In this document: positions 1-11,659 of the stretch, in pieces
Layout of the letters: every line of letters starts with the position of its first letter
Numbering within the stretch: position 1 is the stretch's first letter
Assembly: GCA_015039365.1 (NCBI GenBank)
Contig: WION01000022.1
Span: 1-64,000, forward strand
Direction: 5' to 3'
From: Amanita rubescens
Taxonomy: Eukaryota; Basidiomycota; Agaricomycetes; Agaricales; Amanitaceae
DNA: 64,000 bases
Made by a program: the position numbers and the translations under genes
The notes under the pieces: model-generated
Database searches by the model: none
Told to the model about the DNA's origin: nothing
What the model saw: the letters and a program-made list of their open reading frames with translations, nothing else

Positions 1-1084
1 CGTCCTGGGTTACCAAAACGTTTACGTATCCATTTACGAAAACGGTTCTACAGACCAAACCAAAGCCCTCCTCCGCATCTTCGACGCCCTCACCAAATCC
101 GTTGGCCTACGTGTAACCATCAAAACATCCATGCGTGCCACCCGCGGGCAATTCCATCACCGAATCGAGTACCTTGCGGAAATCCGAAACGCCGCTTTTG
201 ACCCTCTTCACGACCTCCGTAATTCCGAAAACGAATACTTTGAAACTATCATCTTCATGAATGACGTTCTCCCCTGCGTCGATGATCTCCTCGAGCTCAT
301 TTGGCAAAGTAGACGGAACAACGCCGGATCACCTGTGCCACCGATTATATGTACCACAATGAAATTTCCGCTCCCGTGTTTTATGATAACTGGGTTGCGA
401 GGGATATCAACGGGACGGCGTTGGAAAATGCGCCTTTTGAAAAGATTTTTCATCATTCAGAGTCGGGGCAGAGGTTCCAACGACATCTTCCCGGTCAAGT
501 CCAATCTTGACTGGAACGGAATCGCGGTATTGGATTCGAAACCGTTTTACTCGCCTCCTCAGGTCAGATTCCCGCATGGCTCGTATCACAGAGGGCGAGT
601 GCAGTGCGAGCGAGTGTAGTTTGATTTGCAACGATTATTGGGAAGCTGGATATGGGCGGATTATGATGGTTCCTAGAGTCAAATTGGCATATGATAACGT
701 GCGTAGTCTGGTTCAGTTTTTTTCACACCCGCCCTGATTATACGCCACCCCCATCACACAGAAGTGTTTGATGTTATCCACCCCGCGCGGAGAAATTTGA
801 CTGCGATAAGGGGGTATAAACGATTGGGAGGTTTACCGGACGATCCGAGAACGGATCCGCAAGATCGCTCTTGGTTTGGTCCCCATGATAGGTTGTTTAC
901 GGAGGAGGAGACTGAGCCGTTGGAATTTAGATCGGGTCCGGATTATGTATGGTGTTGGGGATGGGATGGCGCGGGTGATTTGGAAGGTCCAGATGTCGAT
1001 CCGATATGGGAACGGATGTCGAACAGGTCGTCGAGGCCGGAAGCTGTCCTCGTTCGTCACGATAGGAGTATACCGCTCCTGTGA
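1..1084 (+). pseudogene. GT69 (CAP59/CMT1-like) mannosyltransferase, 5'-truncated by window and frameshifted
   Basis: Family features are clear: YENGSTD near the start, an R-x-x-YLAEIRN block, the acidic IIFMNDV segment, then FYDNWVARDING, WNGIAVLDSKPFY, GECSASECSL and VPRVKLAYD. These are in the order seen in cryptococcal alpha-1,3-mannosyltransferase (CMT1/CAP59) homologues, which act in the secretory pathway on glycans. The reading frame changes three times: one base is missing near 326, and one is extra near 510 and again near 570. A short intron (about 703-761) joins the last exon, which ends in the typical WCWGWDGAG tail. The 5' part lies before the window. The breaks are either a dead copy or sequencing indels. 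The family call is firm; functionality is doubtful. Confidence 0.72.
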
Positions 1085-2938
1085 GGGTATGCTGTGGGGT
1101 ACTTTTGTATCTTGCCGTCGTCGTCGCGGTGAAGATGTAAATGACACTCTCGCGAGTTGGCTACGGCAACATCGCACCGTCGAGTCAGCTTAAAATAATA
1201 TAATTTTTTTTTTTTTTTTTTTTTTTTTTTGCTTCCTTGTTTAGGCCCCATGGCGCTCGTAGCGCATGGTAGGGCATGATCGTATGTAGAATACATCTTT
1301 GTAATATACCTGTGTTTCACTGTCTTCATCATCCGCTGAGGAATACGCCCCGTAGTTGGTGCGTAGTGTGGGATTGAAATGGTGTTTACGACGGAAGGTC
1401 GTGTGGTTAGATGGTAGAAGCGCACACTCACTGTGTATGTTTCTCCAAATGGACAAAACGTAAGTTTGCCCGAGTGATCATGCGTGATCGTGCGTGATCA
1501 TTCATGATCATACGTGGATCATGCGTGCTCGACGTGATCACCCGTTAGCCATGCATGATCATGCGTCGTCCACGAATGGTCTATGCGTGGATGACTTTTT
1601 TTGCTCATGTGTGGTCCATTCATGATCACGCTCTCGAAAATGTTTGATATCAATCACGCGTGGTTCATTCGTCGTCCATGAGTGATCTCTTTTTCTTCCG
1701 AAAACAAAGTTGTTTTCATCTACGCATGCCCGATGCGTTTGACGATGCGTGACCGGTGCATTGTCCACGCATTCTTCGCGTCCTCGACGTTTGTAAATGT
1801 TGCTTCAGCTAGATCTATAATCAGCATTTACATAACTCGGGTATCCGCAGTAACAAGATAAAGTAGCCACATATATGATATCAGCAAGATGCCAATGACA
1901 ACACGGCATCAAATAAATGTCAAAGGACTTCCTAAAAAATCATGAGATCAATAGTCTGTGATTACTAGTTTTCAGTGTCGCCTTCATACCTGTCATCCTC
2001 GTCGTTCGAACACCGGAACTGGCCCCACCACGTATGGTAGTAGGCAGATGAGAACGACGGCGGGATCCCGAGGAATGGCTGTCATATGCTGCCGTCATGG
2101 TGGAGACCGAGGAGAATGATGGCGATGACCCTATGCACCCCACATCCATTACTTAATACTGGCACAGAGAATAAGAAAGGACCAAATGCTTACACCTCTA
2201 CCCCAATCCGGAGTCTGGTCTTTCATCGCCATCATCTCCTCACAGCCCCTTCCACAGCCCTGGTCGCGACCTCTACCTCTACCGCTGCCACCCCTACCAC
2301 ATTCGCCACCCCTCCTCTTGTCGAACGTTGCCAAGGTTCGAACCTCGAACCGCGGCCAGTATATCGCTATCAGTACACAACTCTCGAAAACAATATCAAG
2401 CAAAAAAGCACATATTACTGTCATTAGTCGTCCTTCGTCGGCGTCGCGAATTTCATTTAGCGTACCTTGCAACTTGTATTTACCGATCTCTAAGGCCGGG
2501 ATCTCGTGATGGATCTACCATCAGATGATCAGAAACCGATCGTTATCCTCGTGACGTCAGCGCGTCGCGATCAATATTCGCGCCCACGAGAATCGACTCA
2601 ACAATGCCAACGACTAGGAATAGCATTGATACTCGAAACCATATATAATCTATGCGGTTAATCAGCGAGGTGGACGCTAATAGCATTAATCGACTTACAC
2701 ATCTAATGATACCCTCACCCATGGTCAGTCATACCATTTGTCAACAGCTCAAATGTGAGAATATGACAGCCCCTCTTACGCCATCTTACCAGTTCTGCGG
2801 CAAGTTTATCAGTTCCCATCGATTCTGTCATTTTATCTGTCTGCGGGTCACATTAAAAGATGCAATGGTATATTAAATACAGAATAGATAGCCGTCTATC
2901 CTTCCGGCCTCGACAAAGGATCGCATCGTGCTAATCGA
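1085..2938. other. Gene-poor stretch with poly-T run and repeats
   Basis: I see no convincing gene here. It holds a run of 26 T (about 1205-1230), the GATC-rich repeat field at 1462-1790, and near 2330-2410 a short segment resembling repeats at 18.53-18.71 kb. The open frames present lack protein-like composition or splice-consistent continuation. Confidence 0.6.
1462..1790. repeat. Degenerate GATC-rich short-period repeat field A
   Basis: About 330 bp are dominated by imperfect copies of a roughly 10-base word of the type TGATCATGCG, with variants such as CGTGATCA, CATGATCA, GCGTGGTCCA and CGTCGTCCA. Spacing is irregular, so it is not a clean tandem array. A second field with the same vocabulary lies at 18.85-19.14 kb. 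Function unknown. Confidence 0.65.
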
Positions 2939-5900
2939 CTAGCCTCCATGATACAAAATGGTGAAGACCTTGTGTAACCGCGACGACCCAATGGAAAAAA
3001 AACCGTCCACTCTCGGCTTGCGGGTGAGGTATACTTCTCCGATATTGTCACCGCTTATGACTACGACATCTTGTCCTTTGGATGTTGGCCTTTCTGGGAA
3101 AAGATACTTGGCCGGAATTTTGACAGGCTGTTGTTGCCTTGCGCTCACCACGACTTGCCCTTCCCCTTCACCCGACAGAACAAGTACTCTTTGCCCTTCA
3201 TATCGTCCTCTTGCAAAACCTCCTTGTTCGAAGGGGTCTGTTTTACTGTTACGGACGTGGGCCCAGATACGCTTCGTCACCAAGTCACCTTTCATTATCC
3301 AGTTAGCGGGGATTACTTTGAAAGAATGTGTCAATTACAATTTTAAAGTTTGAACACAACCACGTACCTTGATTTTCGTATGATATGTTGCCATCAAGCC
3401 TTCGAGGAAGCTGAGGCAGGTGTATCGCTGCCGCTGAATCGGGGGCCGTTGGTATTGGGTCCACATTCTCCACTGATCCACCCGTCCCGGATGTCGCACC
3501 ACAATCCCGTTGCCCAATCGGAGTTTCATCAGGCCATGTTGGTTCATCTGCGCCTGGTGTCGTCGCTCTCACTGGTTGTACGATGGAAAGAGTCGGCAGT
3601 CGACGTCCCATCGTAGCGGGGGTTTGATACCGCCCGATGTAATAATCAGTAAGATCTCGACCTTGCTTTTCTCTGTAACGCATTCAGCTCGTCGGCAAAA
3701 TTACATATCCTGTGCTTCACTCACCGATCATTAAGCAGGAAATCCACGTGAATATTCAACAAGCGCGTTCCTGCTCTGTTTTCGATCTGCATCATTCCTT
3801 CGCCCAAACTTGCTCGAATTCTACCATATAACCCCTTTTCCGCGTGATCTCCCGTTACTTGGACCCACGTGTTAACCAGCTCCTGGTAGTGATCATACTG
3901 AGCAAGAGAATGACGCTCTTTCCTCCACCTCTCTTCCAATGGGCCAACAGGGGCTTCCTTGCACGGATCTACCTCTAAAAACCAATGTGGCACTGTAAAC
4001 TAGAGCAATGGCCACGTTAATCTTCGATCGACGACCTATCATGTGCATGTACCTTGGTATTCGGTCTATCACCAATGACGTCAACACCCAACTCCGTCAC
4101 TTTCCATACCCTACCCCTTTCTCCAAAATCAGCTGACATGCGGCTAACGACGCGCACAGAATCCCCCACTTGAATCTCATGAGGCAAGCCGCGTTCAAAG
4201 CTATCGTGCGGAATAAGTTGCCAGCTTTGCACGTGAAACTGTTTCAAAGTTAGTCATTTAATGTCTGACCAATAGAACAACGTACATTTTCCTTCGCGTC
4301 GCGATCGAATACCTCGATTTCACCTTCACGGATACTCACTACCCACCCTTCGCGGTTCAGGTTGGAAGCTTTTGCCACTTTTACCTTGTCGCCCACCTCG
4401 TAGAATCTTCTAACCCAACGAGCATCTATTCCCACCTGCTCCGTGTTGTTAATGCACAGAATTACTTCATCCAGGAAAATATCATCGATAATTCCCCTTT
4501 TCATAACACCCTCCACGTTTGCCTCTACTTTCTGCCCAATTTCGACGCATGCAGCAACGTGATTCTCGTATGTCCACCGCATGAAGCTCGGATCCCGATT
4601 TACAAACTGTAATATTTGCCCACCGATGGTCATTCCCTCTGCAAAAATCTTTAGCTCGTTTAGCTCGGGTACCGCCGTTTCAGATTTCAATACGGCATGT
4701 GGTACTTCGAAGAATGCGAAAGGCAGCAGAAAATCATCCCCGCCTTTAACCGGTCTCCAACCGTGACTATCGGGTTTGGTCAGCCGATATAGGGGCATAT
4801 TGATCACCTCGAGATCGTAACGAATGTTCGGGTGCCACCACACTGTGGGATCCATCATATGGGCGGCGGGCGGGGCCTGCCTCGCCAGAACGGGATCGCC
4901 CAACAAGGGTTGTAACAGTCGTTGCATTCGTTTGTATTTTTTCCGCGTATTCGAATTATCTTCACCCTTCAAGATTGGAACCGGTAGGCGCGGGACCATA
5001 CAGAGGAAAACGGTTGACTCGGTCATCCCGTCGATATATACCAGATCGTTGGCGTATTTGAGTATCCTTTCGTCCATTTTGTTATCCTTCGATAACAATT
5101 CCTTCAATTCGGATCTTCTTTTTAGTCGGCCCCAAGCAGGAACTGTTATCCGTCGCCCCCGATGTTGCCACTTCAGCCATGTCAAACGTTCCTCAACAGG
5201 TACAAAAAAAATTTGAAGTGGGTGAGTGAACGTCGACAGATCGATACACAGTTTCTCCACATACTCCCGACAAGCTGATTCCACGCAAATCCACTTTTGG
5301 CCGCCCGGTGGCAGAAACACTGTGAGAGCCAAACGGGGCCACGCCTGAAGGCGCTCGTTGAGGAGGAAAAAACTTTCTTCTTCGGTTCCGTCCTTCATCG
5401 TCAACGTGTTAATCGCCAAACAAGAGCAGAAATAGTGATAAACTCACTCGCACCCGAACTCTCCATAGGGGAGGATCGTCGTCACTTGGCATTCGAGTTA
5501 CGCCGTCAGCGATGGAGGTGATATTGTCGTTCCAGAAGTCCGAGTCGTCCCGGGAACCGTCTTGATTTTCATCCTGAGGCACTGCTATCTGCGCATCATA
5601 TCGATTAATCACTTCTTCTAGTCGGCAATCTTGACGCATTCTGTCATTGCTAGCCCTCGCTACCGACGGATCTAACACAGGGCTACAATTTCTGTTGGAA
5701 AGCGCGCTAGGAACGGCGTCATCCACTGCAGTCATAAGTTTCATCATGTAAGAGAACATATGTTTACAAGCACTTACAATGAGCATGGTCGTCTTCTTCT
5801 GACGATTCCAAGTCCTCCTCGCCGCTGTCGTCGTCGATGAAGCCATCCTCTCCTGTTGATATGGTATTAACATCAAGGAAACTTTTGGGCGTGCCAGCAA

Positions 5901-6002
5901 CATACCGTCGTCATTCGAATCTGTTGTCTCTCCGTCTGCACCTTCCGATGCTTCAATGTCCACCAAATCCCGGACGTTTGCCTTCAAAAACTCGGTAAGC
6001 AT
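2939..6002 (-). CDS. Spt5-like protein with NGN-like and KOW-like domains, 8 exons
   Basis: Joining eight exons by GT-AG sites (6002-5906, 5852-5778, 5725-5448, 5392-4286, 4238-4053, 3999-3725, 3672-3368, 3315-2939) gives one open frame of 899 codons. The N-terminus is acidic (GEDGFIDDDSGEED), as in Spt5. Next comes PLWRVRVRDGTEEE with a hydrophobic core ending FFVPVEERL, resembling an NGN domain. Later blocks KYANDLVYIDG, GDSVRVVSRMSADFGERG, RYEGQRVLVLSG and GQDVVVISGDNIGEVYL look like KOW modules. Spt5 proper binds RNA polymerase II in elongation. This copy is diverged and belongs to a class multiplied in mushroom genomes, so a housekeeping role is not assured. The start codon is uncertain because the 5' exon is short; an upstream exon is possible. 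Confidence 0.72.
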
Positions 6003-7234
6003 TCGGATCCCGTACAAACGCGAGGGCGACTACCATAAACCTCGTTTTCTTCCTCATCACGTCCTGGCCGGGGCTACCGGGTCTCTTGCCACTCTATCAT
6101 GTCTTTGAGCCTGTTTCTGGTGTCGAAAATTGCCACTCTTACCGGCGCGTTCATGAACCGTCTTTTAGGTCTGAAAGAACCAGGGTCAGTTTCGTCTCGC
6201 ACTTATTTATCACCATTCCTTTCCGGTATGATTTTTTTCTCATTTGAACGACGAGACTTACGAAGATTAAAATGTAGATTATCCCAACTACAATACGATG
6301 CAAGGACTACAGGTTCTATGCTAATCGTGGAAGGACGAAAGGGGAAGGAAGCTTCGGCTACCCACTTAAGTACCAGTCTCCCGCGCTTGTTGTTCACGCC
6401 AAACTATTAACGTTATCTTCGGGAAGCTCCTCCGGAGAAGTTCGTCAACAAGCGCAAACGACCGCGGAAGGGGGCTACTTAAGGCAGCCTCAGTTCGTGG
6501 GATCTTTTTTTCGCCCCCCATCATGTGTGTCGGTGGGGGGGAAGGTGGAAGGTTTCAGAGGTATAGCGAGGGTCCAACGTAACTTTAGTGCACCCCCCCT
6601 TCGCAGAGTGATTGTAACGTGCATATACCATAATTTTAAGATGATGTCATACTCCCCGCCAAACTGGCGAACTGTAGGAATACGAATCACAGCTAAGGTA
6701 CATCATAGTGCATCTCCACCCCCGTCATTTAACCAACACTAATTGCTTTCGGGATCCAGCTTTCACCCTCCTTTCCATTGCTCTTGGAGGCGCTTTGTAC
6801 CGCTTTGGAGTATCTGCATTAGCAGTTGCTCGCCGTATGATAAATGGTTTCGTTCATGTTGTTCATGTGAAGCCCGGTGAGTGGTATTCTTAACGCGATG
6901 AATCCTCGCCTGTGTTCTTATCCATGTATAGACGCTGATCCCTACTTGAATTTTATTCCAATCTCTCGTCTACTGGACTCAACGCTTGTTTTCCCCGTCG
7001 CACCCGCCGTATTACCCAAAAAAAAAACCATCAACGACTTGACCTATATATGGTAATAGCGCCGCGCACTCCGGTTGGGGATGTCCGCATCATCTCTTCT
7101 CCCGAACATTGGCTTGGGAGCACCAAAAACCCGCTTACTACCATCATCCCATGCCTTCTGAACGCAAGCCGCTACGTACGTGTAAGATTACCTCGTTTTA
7201 TACGTTGTTCTGACAATCTTACGCAGCGCCGAAT
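6003..7234. other. No supported gene
   Basis: Several frames of 60-100 codons exist, but none has recognisable domains or credible splice continuation. A small upstream exon of the integrase relic could lie around 7050-7190, since an intron-like stretch ends in an acgcag acceptor near 7227. I see nothing else. Confidence 0.5.
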
Positions 7235-7700
7235 ATGGACGAGCTGAAAAGACGTACCAAACAATTATGGGTTCTTGGGTTCAACGATCTGGATATTTTA
7301 CATAATTTGAAGGATTTCTACGACACTAACGCATATCAACTTGGGTTTGTATATCCATCCGGCGCGTCCTACACTCAGCTAAACATTATAGGGCGAAGAA
7401 ATTTCGGAAATTGCGCCACTCATGGGGCTTTGAAAGCGCTCGAAGTTGTTCACTCTCCGATGAAGAGATTCAGGTTAAATTCCGGCTATTCAAGCAGGAT
7501 AACCCAAACGCTGGAGCTGGGCGGATAGTAAAGCACTTGCTAACGCGTCATAAAGTCAGAGTACCCAAGTACGTGGATACATGTAATCAGTTCCAGAGAT
7601 AATGGCGACTGATGTTAAATCACAGGAGTAGAATATCAAAGATCCTACGCCGGATAGAGCCGGAAGCAGTCCTTCAACGGAAACCAAAGATATTCTGACG
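7235..7700 (+). pseudogene. Truncated integrase-core family relic (N-terminal helix-turn-helix part only)
   Basis: The frame starts MDELKRRTKQLWVLGF. Removing an intron beginning near 7344 and another beginning near 7570 gives a protein with FYDTNAYQLGAKKFRKLRHSWGF and IVKHLLTRHKVRVPK, then RRIEPEAVLQRK, before a stop near 7695. This order (a short-lived-stem motif YDT-x-x-YGLG, an RxxWGF block, an HxV-R-VP segment, an EPEAV segment) matches the N-terminal half of integrase catalytic-core proteins of Agaricomycetes, as I recall that family. The catalytic DDE half that should follow is absent. It sits 2 kb from an intact integrase-core gene of a different branch. I infer a dead fragment of a mobile or formerly mobile gene. 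Confidence 0.55.
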
Positions 7701-8032
7701 ACCTCGAGCTTTTCTCTATGTCGATCAATAAAAGAAACGTCATATAAAACATTATGATCGAATATATCGTAGAATCTAATGAATAGACGCGTTCTTCTCA
7801 GGTGTTCTCATCCTGCAAACAACATCCTTTAAATTTTTTCATGTACCGGATGCTATCTACGTGTCCTCCGTGCAGCGGACGTCTGTTGTTAGCTCTATTA
7901 AAGCAGGCCACCTAAACGAGATCAACACTGTAACGGCAAGCCGCAGGCGAAAACAGAGCACACGATGAGGTGTAAGTCATCTCATTTATTCAAATCTGCT
8001 CATATACTTAATGATCCCCCCCCGCATAGTGA

Positions 8033-9669
8033 TCATTCGCCGTCCCTGACCCCTTCTGTTCTACGGAAAACATTCTCCAGCTCCTTCACCCGGCGTTGGA
8101 ATTCGTTGAAAGAACCATACAGATCTCGTTCCACCTCTCCAAGTTTCTTCAGCGGGGTACGCAGAATCATCTTCACCAAATCCAGTGAGTTCTGATGCGT
8201 TCGAGATAGGTCGCGGTTCTGATCTCCTAGTTTTTTGATGCAGTTTTCGGCGCGCAGATGCCAGGATCGGTGGTTAGCGAAAGTGGATAGGGCTGGTCCT
8301 GACGTTAGGCCTCCCGAGTTGATCTGGCCACGAAAGAATAATATTATATCGTCCATGGAAACCCACTGCTCATGCGACACCCGATATTTCTTCGCTTGGG
8401 TGCTTCCGGTGGTGTACGGTATTTGAAGACTGTCGCAAGCCTGTTTCACGAGCCTCGCGAAAATGATAATCGGAAACGCCGCTCCCAGAGTGCCCCGCTC
8501 CTCGACTACGTGTTGCTCATATATGCGAATGTATTCCTCATCAATTGCCACCTTCAGATAAATGGAAGGGTCGACTTGCTCGTTACCCCTAGTGGAAGAA
8601 GATCCAGCGGGTGTGGATTCTAGAGCCTTTGTCTGGACGCCTGAATGCTCTAAGGACGAGCTTCCTAGCCGTGTATATCCGCTTGGTATATGTCGATTGA
8701 CGGACATGGGTTCCTGACGTAAACGAACTTGGGTCAGAGGCACTTGCCGTCGTAGTACAGTTCACTCACATCCTGTTCGATAAAGTACATGACGAAAATT
8801 GGAGAGGAGGGCGAGGCATTCGCAGCAGTTTGAATGTCAACTGCTTCAGGGCAGGGATCGCATGGCTGCAGGAGCAATTTCGATTTCTCCACGTCCTCCA
8901 GCTTTCCCAAGACCTTGAATCCGTCACCCCACTTTCCTTGTAAATCGGCGACTTGATGGACCCGCACCAATTTTTTGGCAGTGGCCACCAGGACTCTCTG
9001 GGATGTTACCATTTCCAGCATCCGACGCAGATTTTGGGTACTTGAATCGTCTTCTCGTTTCGCGCGCGCCACCACTTTATCGACCCTTGGGACTGAGCGC
9101 ACTTTCATGCTCATGATCACTTCCTCCACCTCTCCAGTGGTCCTGTGAAGCCCAATGGCTATGACCGCCTCTTCAGATTCGCCACCTTCTGTGGTAGGAC
9201 CATCTACATTTGTTGCTGGCGTTTCCAGCCTATCGCTGCCCTCGCTTGAAGTAGAACGAGGCCCTTCATTGATATGCGACGACGGAGGACTGGGGGCGTC
9301 AGTTTCGTGTATCCCCTCAGCCTGCTGGCTATCGAAACGGCAATTCATCTCCGCAGCGTCATGCAATAACTTATTAAGAGCGTTATTGGAGAATCCTTCC
9401 GCAGAAACTGGTTCATCTATCACAGCAAATTCATTTGCTGTAGGGGCGGGAGCGCTGGGTTCTGTGTCTGGGCAGACCGTTAACATGATAGAGGGCTGGT
9501 CACTGTCCTCTGTCGACATACCTGGGGGATTGGTCTGGGATGGCGGAGGATTCTCGATAGCTTCTTCGGCGGAAGTGTTCAACCTCACTCGTCGATTGAC
9601 GAGAGGCATCGTACCCTGTTCCGGATTGAGGGGGGCTCTGTGTGTTCGAGTAGAGCGTCGATTGGACAT
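8033..9669 (-). CDS. Unknown 526-aa protein, head to head with the integrase-core gene
   Basis: Two exons (9669-8770 and 8713-8033) join in phase 0 through a 56-nt intron with a GTGAGT donor, giving 526 aa. The start MSNRRSTRTHRA is preceded by only 103 bp before the divergent integrase ATG at 9774. The first 210 residues are Ser/Pro/Glu-rich and probably disordered. Residues about 215-300 contain a basic, helical segment (VVARAKRED, LEMVTSQRVLVATAKKLV). The C-terminal half has a charged helical stretch (YIRIYEQHVVEERG, LKKLGEVERDLYGSFNEFQRRVKELE) that could form coiled coil. I recognise no domain. Position and shared promoter suggest it is regulated with the integrase gene, perhaps as a partner protein; that is inference. 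Confidence 0.7.
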
Positions 9670-9773
9670 TGTCTCGTCAGATAGCGGGAATTTGTTGCGA
9701 AATAAAAACAAATTCAGAAAATTTTAAATTCCGCCCCAAAACATCGCCCACGTCGGCCGTCCTTGCCCTAGCC
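9670..9773. promoter_or_regulatory. Shared divergent promoter with a perfect 9-bp inverted repeat
   Basis: This 104-bp gap separates two start codons pointing away from each other. At 9688-9696 (GAATTTGTT) and 9707-9715 (AACAAATTC) there is a perfect 9-bp inverted repeat with a 10-bp spacer, roughly one helical turn. Such symmetry is what a dimeric DNA-binding protein would use. The neighbouring integrase has an HTH-like N-terminal region, so self-regulation is conceivable but unproven. Confidence 0.45.
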
Positions 9774-11526
9774 ATGGATCAGAGAGAAGCCCTGGTCAAC
9801 GCGTATGAAGACCTAGGACAACGGGTTAATCAAAATTTGCGCATACAAAATGGTGATGCGGCACGACTACAAGTTCAAATCGACGAGGTACGCGCGTTCG
9901 CGGCTGATGCAGAACGGGTATGTCGAATTTTCTCGTTACAATTGCAAAACTAATGCTCGCACGTATGCAGGCGCGGGCTTTATTAACGCAGGAGGACTAT
10001 GATACCCTCCAGAATTCAATTAACGACATGGTTGCCTCTTTAAACGAAGCCGTAGCCGTGGCATGGGATGAGATGGAGGGAGATCCAATGCCCCTTTCCC
10101 ATAGGGAAGCAAGGGGGGGTCCTGGTCGTCCTCGTGTCCAAATCGACAAGAACTTACTGTCATTCACAATTCAAGGGATGACTTTGAAGGATATTGGAGA
10201 CATGGTGGGGTGTTCGGCGAGAACGGTTCGCCGCCGCCTTCTGGAATATAACCTTGCCCAGCCCGCCCCACCCGTCATCCAGGAAGTCGTCCACCCAGAT
10301 GGGACGATCGCTAAGGAGTGGCATCCGACAGGACCGACTCGTTTCGACCTCATAGATGAGCCCGAACGCCTGGACGGCCTCGTGAGGGAGATCTTAGAAT
10401 GTTTCCCCAATTATAGTCTGGAATTTGTCAGGGCCGGCATCAGATTTCAAGGTTATAACGTCCAGCGTCGTTTGATTCGGGATTCCATGACAAGAGTGCG
10501 AGGGTTGCAAGCACGCTTCGTCAACAGACCGATTGAGAGGCGCGTATATTCAGTGCCTGAAGTCAACTCTCTTTGGCATCATGATGGCAATCATAGTAAG
10601 TTGCATTGCTACTCGTTCCGTCGATCGGCCTTCATCGCTCTGCGTTAGAACTCATCAGATGGAAATTTGTGATACACGGTTTTATCGACGGCAAGTCGCG
10701 CTTCATCACGGGAATTAGATGCAGCACGAACAACAAGGCGGTCACTGTCTTGGACCTCTTTCTTGAGGGCGTCGCAAACCACGGTCTCCCCAGTCGAGTG
10801 CGCGGAGACCATGGAACAGAAAATGTCAGGGTGGCTGCATACATGATACATGAACGTGGTGATAATCGTGGGTCGTACATATGGGGAAGGTAACGATGAC
10901 AATCTTAGAAACCAATACTAAATCGTACTAATCATGAACTTAGATCTGTACACAACATTAGGATCGAAAGGTTATGGGTGGAGGTGGGTCGCATAATTGT
11001 CGCAAAGTGGAAGCCTTTCTTTCAATCTCTGGAAGAGCAACACGGATTACGAGTGGATTCAGCGGGCCATATTTGGTTGCTTCACCATCTCTTCCTCGAC
11101 ACCCTCAATAGCGACATCCAGCTATGGGCTGAGAATTGGAATACCCACGTGATGCGGCTCAAGGGGCGAAAGAACATGGCTCCGCGGGACATGTTCATGA
11201 GAGGATTAAGTAACCGCTCAGCCGTGATTGACGTTGGAGACGAAAACATCGGAGATGTAGAGCAATTTGGCGTTGATTGGGAAGGTTTGGAAGATGAAGA
11301 GCTCATCAGGGAGCTGCAGGAACGGGGAGAGAATCCCTTCGACAATTATGCGCCGGATAGACTGAACGAAGTTCCATGTGAAGCGCCGCATTGCCCTTTG
11401 ACACAAGACCAAGTGGAGGGCTTGGATGCGTTTCTGCGGACAGAGTTTAACATGCAATCAAACAATGTTCATGTCAAGACTGGCATATGGACACGAGCCC
11501 TAACGTGGTGCTTAGACCTATTCTAA
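9774..11526 (+). CDS. DDE integrase-core domain protein (rve-like, DD34E)
   Basis: Four exons (9774-9917, 9971-10595, 10649-10889, 10944-11526) give an uninterrupted 530-aa protein. Residues 1-60 look coiled-coil-like. A helix-turn-helix-like region follows near residues 110-150 ([24 protein letters not shown]). The catalytic core shows [14 protein letters not shown], then [14 protein letters not shown], then HNIRIERLW. These give Asp253, Asp310 and Glu345 with a D-34-E spacing typical of rve integrases and transposases. It belongs to an integrase-core class found as stand-alone genes in fungi and some animals. No terminal inverted repeats or partner transposon genes are evident, so it may be domesticated or part of a poorly described element. 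The stop region is duplicated just downstream. Confidence 0.85.
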
Positions 11527-11659
11527 ATTGCATACGTATATAAACGCGACGTATATTACGAATCGAAATTCAAGTCAGCCCTAACGTGGTTCTTAGACCT
11601 ATTCTAAATGGCATACGTAAATAAACACGCGACGTACATTACGAATCGAAATTCAAGTC
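11496..11659 (+). repeat. Tandem duplication of the integrase gene's 3' end (81-bp period)
   Basis: The segment at 11496-11576 carries the last codons and the stop of the integrase gene. It is followed directly by a near-identical copy at 11577-11659. The copies differ by a few substitutions and a 2-base indel. The second copy lies entirely downstream of the stop, so the protein is unaffected. Confidence 0.88.

Noticed and set aside
1205..1230. Poly-T run as the poly(A) tail of a minus-strand retroposon
   Set aside because: No retroposed coding sequence or target-site duplication adjoins it; probably a simple homopolymer.
1462..1790. CRISPR-like or clean satellite array
   Set aside because: Spacing and unit sequence are too irregular, there are no constant repeats with unique spacers, and the genome is eukaryotic.
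2949..3353. Plus-strand frames opposite the Spt5-like exons
   Set aside because: They mirror coding exons on the other strand whose splice sites and phase are fully consistent.
6099..6410. 103-codon plus-strand frame upstream of the Spt5-like gene
   Set aside because: Lies in the promoter side of that gene, has no recognisable features and no supporting exon structure.
8372..9727. Plus-strand frames over the unknown 526-aa gene, including a 190-codon one
   Set aside because: The minus-strand exons join in phase with good splice signals and a clear start; the opposite frames are shadows.
7235..11526. Whole stretch as one DNA transposon with terminal inverted repeats
   Set aside because: I compared both flanks by eye and found no matching inverted ends; an alignment would be needed to exclude short or diverged ones.
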